A stretch of 64,000 nt of DNA from Planctomycetota bacterium (GTDB taxonomy: Bacteria > Planctomycetota > Phycisphaerae > UBA1845 > UTPLA1). The translations under genes and the position numbers were made by a program. Below, piece by piece: positions 57,596-64,000 of this stretch (within the stretch, counting starts at the first letter, position 1; each line of letters starts with the position of its first letter). The notes beneath the pieces are model-generated. The model worked only from the letters and a program-made list of their open reading frames with translations. It was not told the origin of the DNA and did no database searches. The stretch spans positions 1 to 64,000 of the forward strand of contig JACRIM010000025.1 of NCBI GenBank assembly GCA_016235815.1, read 5' to 3'.

Positions 57596-59263
57596 ATGCG
57601 TAGTGCCCTCGCTCAAATGAACCCGATTGTCGGCGACCTGGCTGGCAATGCCGCGCGAATCCTTGAGACGCTGCGCCGCGCCGTCGTGGACCGACCGGAT
57701 GTGGTGCTATTCCCCGAACTGACCCTTTGCGGCTATCCACCGAAAGACCTCGTACTGAAGCCGCACTTCATCGAACAGATGCGCGAGACTCTCAACGCGC
57801 TCGCCGCGGATGCTCGCGATCTGCCTGCGGCATTCGTGGGCTGCGTAACGAAGCACGAAACGCCGGTCGGCCGCCCGCTTCGCAACACGCTGGCCCTGAT
57901 TTCAGGCGGGCGCGTCGTCGGCGAGTTTCACAAATCCCTCCTGCCGACGTACGACGTCTTCGACGAACATCGCTACTTCGAGCCGGCCAAACAATCCGGA
58001 CTCACGACGATCCAGACCGCGCGCGGGCCGATCAAGGTCGGCGTCACCATCTGCGAGGACGTATGGAATGACAAAGAAGTGCTCGGTCGCCGGCTGTACG
58101 AGCGCGACCCCGTCGCTGAATTGAAGAAGGCCGGCGCGCAGATCATCGTCAACGCCTCGGCCTCGCCATTCGTCGTCGGCAAGCAGCAGCTTCGTGAGCG
58201 ACTCATGGGCACGCAGGCTGCGACCCATGGCCTGCCCATCGTCTATGTCAACCAAATCGGCGGCAATGATGAACTGATCTTCGATGGCGCGAGCTGTGTT
58301 TTCGACGCACACGGCCGCGTCGCAGCGCGATGCAAGGCGTTCGCCGAGGATTTGCTCGTCGCGGAGTTGGACACCTCCGCTCGCTGCGATGCGTATCCCG
58401 ATCGGCTCGATTCGGTCTGGCAGGCGCTCGTGCTCGGCACGCGCGACTACGTCCGAAAGTGCGGCTTCAAACACGTCGTGCTCGGCCTTTCCGGCGGCAT
58501 CGACTCGGCCCTGACCGCGTGCATCGCCGTCGATGCACTCGGCGCGGAGAGTGTTCACGGAATCGCCATGCCATCGCGCTACAGCAGCGATCACAGCATC
58601 GCCGACGCCAGGACCCTCGCAGCCAACCTCAACATCGACTTCAAGATCGCCCCCATCGCAGCCATGCACGACGCCTTCGAGGCCGGCCTGCAACCGCTCT
58701 TTGAAGGCCGCAAGCCCGATACCACCGAGGAAAACGTTCAGGCTCGCATCCGCGGCAACATCCTGATGAGCCTGTCCAACAAGTTCGGCTGGCTGCTGCT
58801 CACCACCGGCAACAAGAGCGAACTCGCCGTCGGCTACTGCACCCTCTACGGCGACATGTGCGGCGGCCTCGCGGTCATCAGCGATGTGCCGAAGACGCTC
58901 GTGTATGAACTGTCGAATTGGTACAACGCACGAGCGGGTCAATGTGGCACCGGTTTTCAACCGGTGATTCCCGAATCCAGCATCACGAAGCTCCCCTCCG
59001 CCGAGCTGCGCCCCGATCAACACGACCAGCAATCCCTGCCGCCCTACGACACGCTCGACGCAATTCTGAATCGTTACGTAGAGCAGGAGAAAAGCGCCGA
59101 TGACATCATCGCCGAGGGGTTTGACGCAGCGGTGGTAAGAGACGTCATCCGCAAGGTGGATCTGAACGAATACAAACGAAAGCAGGCCGCGACCGGGTTA
59201 AAGGTGACCAGCCGGGCCTTCGGTGTGGGTCGGCGGATGCCGATCGCGGCGAGGGTCACATAA
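57596..59263 (+). CDS. nadE: glutamine-dependent NAD+ synthetase
   Basis: 555 residues. The N-terminal CN-hydrolase (glutaminase) domain has the triad Glu in 'LFPELTLCGYPPKD', Lys in 'FHKSLLP' and Cys in 'TICEDVW'. The synthetase domain has the PP-loop GLSGGIDSAL (about 300-310), 'TTGNKSELAVGYCTLYGDMC' and 'KLPSAELRPDQHDQQSLPPYD'. It makes NAD+ from deamido-NAD with ammonia from glutamine. About residue 450 the sequence 'CGTGFQP' is inserted between 'NARAGQ' and 'VIPESS', encoded by a perfect DNA palindrome (58948-58966); most homologues lack it. Confidence 0.93.
   Translation: MRSALAQMNPIVGDLAGNAARILETLRRAVVDRPDVVLFPELTLCGYPPKDLVLKPHFIEQMRETLNALAADARDLPAAFVGCVTKHETPVGRPLRNTLALISGGRVVGEFHKSLLPTYDVFDEHRYFEPAKQSGLTTIQTARGPIKVGVTICEDVWNDKEVLGRRLYERDPVAELKKAGAQIIVNASASPFVVGKQQLRERLMGTQAATHGLPIVYVNQIGGNDELIFDGASCVFDAHGRVAARCKAFAEDLLVAELDTSARCDAYPDRLDSVWQALVLGTRDYVRKCGFKHVVLGLSGGIDSALTACIAVDALGAESVHGIAMPSRYSSDHSIADARTLAANLNIDFKIAPIAAMHDAFEAGLQPLFEGRKPDTTEENVQARIRGNILMSLSNKFGWLLLTTGNKSELAVGYCTLYGDMCGGLAVISDVPKTLVYELSNWYNARAGQCGTGFQPVIPESSITKLPSAELRPDQHDQQSLPPYDTLDAILNRYVEQEKSADDIIAEGFDAAVVRDVIRKVDLNEYKRKQAATGLKVTSRAFGVGRRMPIAARVT
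58948..58966. repeat. palindromic repeat inserted inside nadE
   Basis: CACCGGTT-TTC-AACCGGTG, a perfect 8-bp inverted repeat with 3-bp spacer, read in frame as part of 'CGTGFQPVI'. I recognise the 'GTGFQPV' string as a recurrent translated palindrome in planctomycete proteins, which suggests a dispersed REP-like element. Confidence 0.65.
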
Positions 59264-59325
59264 CCAAATTTCGATACGCCTCGCCCGATGGCCCCGGGTT
59301 ATAATGAATAACAGGAGTCGTCCAA

Positions 59326-59547
59326 ATGCCTGACCAAATCATCGTGGATCCCAAAATTTGTCACGGCAAGCCCGTCATTAAGGGTACGCGCACGCCCGTT
59401 TCGATCATTGTGGGTAGCGTTGCGTCTGGTATGTCCTTTGCGGATATCGAACGCGAGTACGACATTTCACAGGACGACATCCGCGCCGCCCTTGAATTCG
59501 CCAATTCGCTTGTGGAACGAGAACAGTATCATCCGTTACCCCGCTAG
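59326..59547 (+). CDS. DUF433 antitoxin-like protein
   Basis: 73 residues. 'IIVDPKICHGKPVIKGTRTP' and 'SFADIEREYDISQDDIRAAL' are diagnostic of DUF433 (VapB45-like winged HTH). A TATAAT box (59300-59305) and an AGGAG (59313-59317) precede it. The toxin-like DUF5615 gene follows 8 bp later, so the two form a type II toxin-antitoxin-like operon. Confidence 0.88.
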   Translation: MPDQIIVDPKICHGKPVIKGTRTPVSIIVGSVASGMSFADIEREYDISQDDIRAALEFANSLVEREQYHPLPR

Positions 59548-59555
59548 GTCATGCG

Positions 59556-59918
59556 ATGCACTTTCTGGTTGATGCCAGTTTGCCACGCGCAACGGCCACT
59601 TCATTGAGCAAACTGGGCTACGAAGCGACGGATGTTCGAGACGTCGGAATGGGCCGTTCGTCCGATGAGGACATTGCTGCGTACGCGAAGGCCAAGCGAC
59701 TCGCTTTACTGACCAGAGACTTCGATTTTTCCGATGTTCGGAACTACCCGCCGAGTGCGTTTTTTGGAATCGTCGTCATTGATTTGCCAAGTTGGACGTC
59801 AGTGGATGCGGTGTTGGATGTCATCAACGAGGCTCTGAGCCAACCTGACCTGGTCAACCAACTTTCAGGAAGCCTGCTCATTGTCGAAGCGGGGCGCATT
59901 CGACATCGTTACCGATAA
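59556..59918 (+). CDS. DUF5615 PIN-like protein (toxin candidate)
   Basis: 120 residues. 'FLVDASLPRATATSLSKLGY', 'VGMGRSSDEDIAAYAKAKRL' and 'LLTRDFDFSDVRNYP' are the DUF5615 (Mut7-C/PIN-like) acidic motifs; homologues paired with DUF433 act as putative ribonuclease toxins. Convergent with the O-methyltransferase gene. Confidence 0.88.
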   Translation: MHFLVDASLPRATATSLSKLGYEATDVRDVGMGRSSDEDIAAYAKAKRLALLTRDFDFSDVRNYPPSAFFGIVVIDLPSWTSVDAVLDVINEALSQPDLVNQLSGSLLIVEAGRIRHRYR

Positions 59919-59928
59919 CCCGTTAATC

Positions 59929-60579
59929 TCATCGCCTCACCCCCACCCACAACCCATCCCCCATCGGCACAATCACGCACTGCAAACGCGTCTCCCTCGC
60001 CATGATCTCATTGAATCGCTTCACGGCCGGCGCCTCGCGGTCGGTCGGGTGTTCGTCAAACAACTGTCCAAATGCAAATGCGTTGTCCACCATGATCAGC
60101 CCGCCGGGTCGCACGATGCGGAGGCACTCCTCCAGATAGCGCGGATAGCCCGCCTTGTCGGCGTCGAGAAACGCCGCATCGGCCGAGTTCGTGGCAAACG
60201 TCGCCAGCACGTCGCTGCCGGCCCCGCAAATTACTTCGATCCGATCCGCCGCGTTCGACTTCGCCGCCCACTTCGTTGCGAATGCCGCGTGCTTTTCAGA
60301 AAGCTCAATCGTCCGAACGCGACCACCCGGCGGCAGGGCCCGCGCCATGGCAATCGCCGAATAACCCGCGAGCGTGCCGACTTCCACGACTTGGCGGGCA
60401 CCAATGGCCCGCAAGAGAATCTGCATGAACGCCGCCTGCTCCGGGCAAATCCAAATCTCCGGAATTCCTTCTCGCTTCGCCGCCGCTTTCAACTCACGCA
60501 GAAAGTCATCCTCGGGCGTGGTGTGCGCGGCGATGTAGTCGACGTGTTGCTCGGTGACGAGCGTGGCATGAGCGGACAT
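59929..60579 (-). CDS. class I SAM-dependent O-methyltransferase (COG4122 type)
   Basis: 216 residues. 'RQVVEVGTLAGYSAIAMARA' is the SAM-binding motif I; 'IELSEKHAAFATKWAAKS' and 'DAAFLDADKAGYPRYLEECL' contain the acidic and metal-binding residues of caffeoyl-CoA/catechol O-methyltransferase-like enzymes; 'PGGLIMVDNAFAFGQ' follows. The N-terminal helix (QHVDYIAAHTTPEDDFL) is typical. Substrate unknown. It is the third gene of an operon after GT2 and DUF2304 genes (27-bp gap). Confidence 0.9.
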   Translation of the reverse strand: MSAHATLVTEQHVDYIAAHTTPEDDFLRELKAAAKREGIPEIWICPEQAAFMQILLRAIGARQVVEVGTLAGYSAIAMARALPPGGRVRTIELSEKHAAFATKWAAKSNAADRIEVICGAGSDVLATFATNSADAAFLDADKAGYPRYLEECLRIVRPGGLIMVDNAFAFGQLFDEHPTDREAPAVKRFNEIMARETRLQCVIVPMGDGLWVGVRR

Positions 60580-60606
60580 GTCGGACTCCTTTCCAATTCA
60601 AATAAG

Positions 60607-60966
60607 CTACACGCGCCGGTTCGATTCGTTCGAATAGGCCCGCTCGCCTTCCTGAATTGCCAACTGACGTACGAGCAAGGTCAACTGCCGTCGCAAGGCC
60701 TGCAGCCGGATGTAGGTCATCCAGAAGCCGATCAACATGACGACGACCGCGCAGTAGAAAACCAGATCCGCGCCGCGGCCGATGCCGACCGCATTCGCCA
60801 GTCGCCTCGTCAAGTCCGGCCAGGTCGTCGCAACCGCCGCCGCCAGACAAACGAGTGACCAAATCAGTGATTCCCGCCGCGTCACCCACCCGCGCATGGA
60901 TGCCCCAATGCTGACCACCATCGCCAGCGACACCACGATCAAGACCAGAATCTGAAACCCATTCAT
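60607..60966 (-). CDS. DUF2304 small membrane protein
   Basis: 119 residues with three transmembrane helices (about 5-22, 35-52, 68-88) and a C-terminal helical tail with 'LRRQLTLLVRQLAIQE'. This matches DUF2304, nearly always encoded next to a polyprenyl-phosphate GT2 glycosyltransferase, as here (ATGA overlap). It may anchor or regulate that enzyme. Confidence 0.8.
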   Translation of the reverse strand: MNGFQILVLIVVSLAMVVSIGASMRGWVTRRESLIWSLVCLAAAVATTWPDLTRRLANAVGIGRGADLVFYCAVVVMLIGFWMTYIRLQALRRQLTLLVRQLAIQEGERAYSNESNRRV

Positions 60967-61682
60967 CGCATCGCCCTTCCAAGCAAGTAATGCACCACGA
61001 TTCGAATCGCCCCGCGCGACGACTGCCCCTTGGCCAGGGAATAATCCGTGTAATGAATATGCACCGGCACTTCGCGATACCGCAGATTCTCCCGGCTGAT
61101 GATGTCGATGATCTCGCTCGCGTGGGCCATGCCGTCGAGGTGGAGGTCCACCTTCGCCGCCGCCGCCGCGGAGAACGCGCGAAGCCCGTTGTGCGCATCC
61201 GTCAACTCGAGATTATTCATGAGCCGCGTAAAGAGCACACCCATCCGCAGGATCAATCGCCGCGACGCCGGCAGATTCACCGCCTTCCCAAGGAACCGCG
61301 AACCAAGCGTCACCTCGCACTCGCCGCGCCAGATCGGCGCGACCATCGCCGCAATATCGCTCACCTGATGCTGCCCATCCGAGTCGAACGTCACGACAAA
61401 CTTCGCACCGCGGCGAACGGCGAACTCAATGCCCGTCTGCAACGCCGCCCCCTGCCCGCGATTGATGGAGTGTCGAAGTGCCATCGCCCCGGCCCGCTTC
61501 GCAACCGCGAACGTATCATCCGCCGACCCGTCATCAACGACGACGACGTTGGGGTATTCCTGCAGAACGCCCGCCACCACGCCGCCCACGCACGTTCCCT
61601 CGTTGTACGCCGGCATCACGACATACACCTTCTCGCGAACGTCGCGAGGCAGTTCGGGCGATGTCTCGATGGGCTGACTCAT
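60963..61682 (-). CDS. family 2 glycosyltransferase (polyprenyl-phosphate mannosyl/glucosyltransferase-like)
   Basis: 239 residues from ATG 61680-61682 (GAAGG 9 nt upstream; an in-frame GTG at 61715 would add 11 residues). 'VYVVMPAYNEGTCVGGVVAG' is the nucleotide-sugar binding start; 'VVVVDDGSADDTFAVAKRAG' and 'FVVTFDSDGQHQVSDIAAM' hold the DxD-type acidic residues; 'SRFLGKAVNLPASRRLILR' follows. No membrane helices, so it is a DPM1-like soluble or peripheral transferase that probably loads a sugar onto a lipid carrier. Confidence 0.88.
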   Translation of the reverse strand: MSQPIETSPELPRDVREKVYVVMPAYNEGTCVGGVVAGVLQEYPNVVVVDDGSADDTFAVAKRAGAMALRHSINRGQGAALQTGIEFAVRRGAKFVVTFDSDGQHQVSDIAAMVAPIWRGECEVTLGSRFLGKAVNLPASRRLILRMGVLFTRLMNNLELTDAHNGLRAFSAAAAAKVDLHLDGMAHASEIIDIISRENLRYREVPVHIHYTDYSLAKGQSSRGAIRIVVHYLLGRAMR

Positions 61683-61835
61683 GGCGGCGGCCTTCACGAC
61701 TTGATTACGCGGCACGGCGACGACCCATGCCGCACCCAGGCGATCTTAATGATTCTACCCCGGACGCCTGCCAGGCAAGCGTCTCAATAACTCATTCCGC
61801 ATGCCCCGCGATTCCGCAAGGCGAATCGTCCGATT

Positions 61836-63755
61836 ATGCTCACACCCGTGTCGGAGTCGCTGAAATCCACAGCTATTCAGCCTGCGCAGAACCCCGGCGC
61901 GGCGTGGTTTCGTCACGCCCTCGCGTGTCTCGCCCTCCTGGTGCTGATCTGTATTTCCTATTCCAACGCCGACCACGATCGACTTTTTTTTGATTCGCAG
62001 CTCCTGCCGCTGGACTACACCCTTTCCGACTGGTCAGCCAGCGTCCGCCGATTCGTCCAATCGGGAATCCGCCCGGGACAGGAACTGACCAACCTCACCT
62101 TCGCGGCCGATTGCGAGTGGAACCGACGCAACGGCATGCCACCATGGGATTTGACGCGCTTTGTCACCGTGAACGTCGTCCTGCACGCGGCCACCGTCCT
62201 CTGCGTGTACGCCCTGATTGTTCGACTCGGCGGTCGCCGGCAATACGCCGCATTGCTCGCGTTCCTCGCCGCCGTGTGGTTTGCGGTGCATCCCGTTCAC
62301 GTCGCCAGCATCACCTACATCGTCCAGCGCCGCGGCGTTCTCTCGACGCTCTTCTACCTACTCGGCCTGCACGCGTGGCTGTCTTTTCGTCACGCATCGA
62401 ATCGACCGCTTCGGGCCGCATGGCTCCTCGTGCTGGCCGTTGCTTTCTTCCTCTCATTGAAATCAAAGACGATGGGCCTCACCCTGCCGATTGCAATCTT
62501 GCTCCTCGAATTCTGCACGCGTGCCTCGGACCCCCTTCAACTCAAGCGGTTCGTTAAGGCGGCCGGCGTTGTTCTGGTCATCTTCGCCATCGCGGTCGGA
62601 ATCTACCTCGCCTCCGTCGAACTGCCGCGGGCAACGAACGCAGGTGCCGGCGGCACCGCACTGTCGCGCCTCTCCGAAGCCCCGCGCCAATTTGCCACTC
62701 AAATGCGCGCCACGGTGGCGTCGTGGAAACTACTCGCGTTTCCAATGCCCAACCTGCTCTGCCTCGATCATCAGTTTCCCACGACGCCGCCGTACGATCC
62801 GTGGGCGCTTGCCGCAATTGCAACCAACTTCGCCGTCGTCCTGCTCGGCATCAAGGCCGCTCGAAATGGCCGCTCAGCCCTCGCATTTGGGATACTCTTT
62901 CCCTATGTCGCCATCATCCCCTGGCTTTTCATCACACAGGCCGAACAACTCGTCGAGTACAAGCTCTACCTGCCGGCCGTCGGAATCGCGCTCATCGGCG
63001 TCCACGCCCTTGACTGGCTTCGCAGCAAGACGCACGTTTCCTTCGTGGGCATTCTCGCCCTCGTGGTCATCGCGTGCATGATCCCCATCACGCGCCAACG
63101 CAATCAGCTCTGCAAAAGCCCCATCGCGATTTGGCAGGACGTACTAAAAAAATACCCGAACGTCTTTCGCGGGTGGGTGAGCCTTGGCACCTCGTTCGCC
63201 GACGCCGGTCAACACGCTCAGGCGATGGATGCCTTCGGAACCGCCAACAAGATCGACCCCTACAACGCTCAGCTTCATTACTACATGGGCAACAGCCTCC
63301 GCGCCCTGGGCCGCCCCACCGACGCCATCGCCGAATATAAGGAAGCCCGCCGCATTGCCGGCGGCGACCTTCCCATCGCCATCAATCTCGCCGTAACCCT
63401 GATGGAGAACGGCCGAACTGCGGAAGCCATCGAGGACCTGCGCAAGGCGATCGACCAACGCTGGCCCGCAACGGACAACCGGATCGTGGCACAGGCGCAC
63501 CTGAATCTCGCCAATGCCCTTGCCAACACCGGTGCGACCACCGATGCTGAAACCGAATACCGAAGTGCAATTGCCGCCTACCCAATGTATGCCCAGGCCC
63601 ATTTCGGTCTCGGTCTTGTTCTGGATCGTCTTGGCCGGCGCACCGAGGCCATCGAGTGCATGTTGTCGGCCCTGCGGTTCAAGCCCGATCTTGAGCAAGC
63701 CAAGCGTGCGCTGGATGAAATGTCCTCCCGCGCATCGCCGGAAGCCGCGCCGTAG
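61836..63755 (+). CDS. TMTC-like polytopic membrane protein with TPR repeats
   Basis: 639 residues. About ten transmembrane segments (residues 25-430) carry 'HPVHVASITYIVQRRGVLST', the signature of TMTC/DUF1736-type GT-C glycosyltransferase-like proteins ('HPVHTEAV.YI.GR.D'), and 'VEYKLYLPAVGIAL' (family 'ERRLYLPSVGF'). Residues about 450-630 are TPRs ('PYNAQLHYYMGNSLRALGRP', 'AQAHFGLGLVLDRLGRRTEA'). Animal TMTCs O-mannosylate proteins; a bacterial role is unproven. The adjacent operon with a lipid-carrier GT2 could supply the sugar donor. A second similar gene starts 70 bp downstream. Confidence 0.82.
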   Translation: MLTPVSESLKSTAIQPAQNPGAAWFRHALACLALLVLICISYSNADHDRLFFDSQLLPLDYTLSDWSASVRRFVQSGIRPGQELTNLTFAADCEWNRRNGMPPWDLTRFVTVNVVLHAATVLCVYALIVRLGGRRQYAALLAFLAAVWFAVHPVHVASITYIVQRRGVLSTLFYLLGLHAWLSFRHASNRPLRAAWLLVLAVAFFLSLKSKTMGLTLPIAILLLEFCTRASDPLQLKRFVKAAGVVLVIFAIAVGIYLASVELPRATNAGAGGTALSRLSEAPRQFATQMRATVASWKLLAFPMPNLLCLDHQFPTTPPYDPWALAAIATNFAVVLLGIKAARNGRSALAFGILFPYVAIIPWLFITQAEQLVEYKLYLPAVGIALIGVHALDWLRSKTHVSFVGILALVVIACMIPITRQRNQLCKSPIAIWQDVLKKYPNVFRGWVSLGTSFADAGQHAQAMDAFGTANKIDPYNAQLHYYMGNSLRALGRPTDAIAEYKEARRIAGGDLPIAINLAVTLMENGRTAEAIEDLRKAIDQRWPATDNRIVAQAHLNLANALANTGATTDAETEYRSAIAAYPMYAQAHFGLGLVLDRLGRRTEAIECMLSALRFKPDLEQAKRALDEMSSRASPEAAP

Positions 63756-63825
63756 TTATAATGATGCGACATGGTTCGACTCCTCCGCCAAATCGTGAAT
63801 ACACTTCCTCCAACTGAGCCGTTCC

Positions 63826-64000
63826 ATGACAACCCCTGATCGAAAAAAAAATGCTCGCAAGCACGCGGCGTCCCCAAGTGATGGCGGGGCGCTCAGCATC
63901 CTGCTTCTCGTCGCGATTATCGTGGCGACCTGCTTTGCCTTTTCCAACAGCTTCCTCGGTTCCTTCGTCTTCGATGACGAAGGTGCAGTCATTAACAACG
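63826..64000 (+). CDS. partial TMTC-like membrane protein, cut by window edge
   Basis: 58 codons visible. A basic N-terminus (TTPDRKKNARKHAASPSDGG) precedes a transmembrane helix (LSILLLVAIIVATCFAFSNS) and 'FLGSFVFDDEGAVINN', the 'Y.NSF.G.FV.DD...I..N' entry motif of TMTC/DUF1736 proteins. A TATAAT box at 63757-63762 lies 63 bp upstream. It is a paralogue in tandem with the preceding gene, which has the weaker form 'SYSNADHDRLFFDSQ'. Confidence 0.75.
   Translation, partial: MTTPDRKKNARKHAASPSDGGALSILLLVAIIVATCFAFSNSFLGSFVFDDEGAVINN

Noticed and set aside
1-64000. CRISPR arrays, insertion sequences, integrase genes, prophage or classical biosynthetic gene clusters
   Set aside because: I looked for regularly spaced direct repeats, transposase DDE or serine/tyrosine recombinase motifs and PKS/NRPS motifs and found none; the only mobile-looking elements are short palindromic repeats.

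Overview
The window is bacterial chromosome, GC-rich (about 60% in most coding stretches), and most likely from a member of the Planctomycetota. The indications are a Sig-70_X6-type ECF sigma factor translationally coupled to a PknB-like kinase with TPRs, several secreted proteins ending in the same dockerin-like calcium-binding module, large thrombospondin-type-3 lipoproteins, a BatA-like double-VWA membrane protein, short PFxxFRI-type proteins, and a palindromic repeat read in frame inside nadE. This assignment is inferred from gene content; there is no rRNA in the window. || Layout. 1-4.5 kb: a GspE/PilB ATPase followed by a stand-alone PilT-N-like protein, a PreT/GltD-like flavoprotein and a FlgM-like anti-sigma factor. 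4.6-7.3 kb: a zinc-type ABC operon (znuA-znuC-znuB) behind a promoter that overlaps a perfect palindrome. 7.4-13.5 kb: an RNase HII-like protein, a DUF962 membrane protein, a gene-poor stretch with strong stem-loops (candidate structured RNA), a CvpA-like protein, a GYF_2-AIM24 protein and the beta subunit of methylcrotonyl-CoA carboxylase. 13.6-21.9 kb: an FG-GAP/dockerin protein, a repeat lipoprotein, an ECF sigma/anti-sigma/STN-domain cluster, a Tat-exported glycosylasparaginase, an Ig/HYR-like lipoprotein behind a leader that contains a textbook terminator, and tRNA-Met(CAT). 22-29.3 kb: two acyl-CoA dehydrogenases, the double-VWA protein and a thiolase. 29.3-34.8 kb: two TSP3 lipoproteins; the larger has a central region resembling the pore-forming part of anthrax PA/binary-toxin B. 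35-39 kb: two 3-hydroxyacyl-CoA dehydrogenases, a PaaG-like crotonase and a CheY-like regulator. 39-48.4 kb: the sigma/kinase pair, a beta-propeller/CARDB protein, a crotonase and a beta-helix/dockerin protein. 48.4-60 kb: a HigA-like regulator, SugE, two toxin-antitoxin-like pairs, a crotonase/EthD/thioesterase operon, a sugar-dehydrogenase-like/PKD/dockerin protein, a metzincin-type protease and NAD synthetase. 60-64 kb: a GT2/DUF2304/O-methyltransferase operon and two tandem TMTC-like membrane TPR proteins, the second cut by the window edge. || Working together. The scattered CoA enzymes (two acyl-CoA dehydrogenases, three crotonases, two hydroxyacyl-CoA dehydrogenases, thiolase, MccB, thioesterase) point to oxidation of fatty acids, branched-chain amino acids and possibly aromatics. 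The secreted proteins with dockerin, TSP3, FG-GAP and beta-helix folds point to calcium-dependent cell-surface or polymer-degrading functions. Regulation appears to rely on ECF sigma factors, a kinase and, for several genes, promoters placed so close to the start codon that the transcripts may be leaderless. || Most interesting signals: (1) a 21-bp palindromic repeat whose TAG is the stop codon of three different genes; (2) a PA-like pore-forming domain in a 1376-residue planctomycete lipoprotein; (3) a hairpin repeat translated inside NadE; (4) a zinc-operon operator candidate; (5) an 18-bp-arm UNCG-loop terminator in the leader of a surface-protein gene; (6) leaderless promoters; (7) base-composition mosaicism in the kinase gene and its neighbour.
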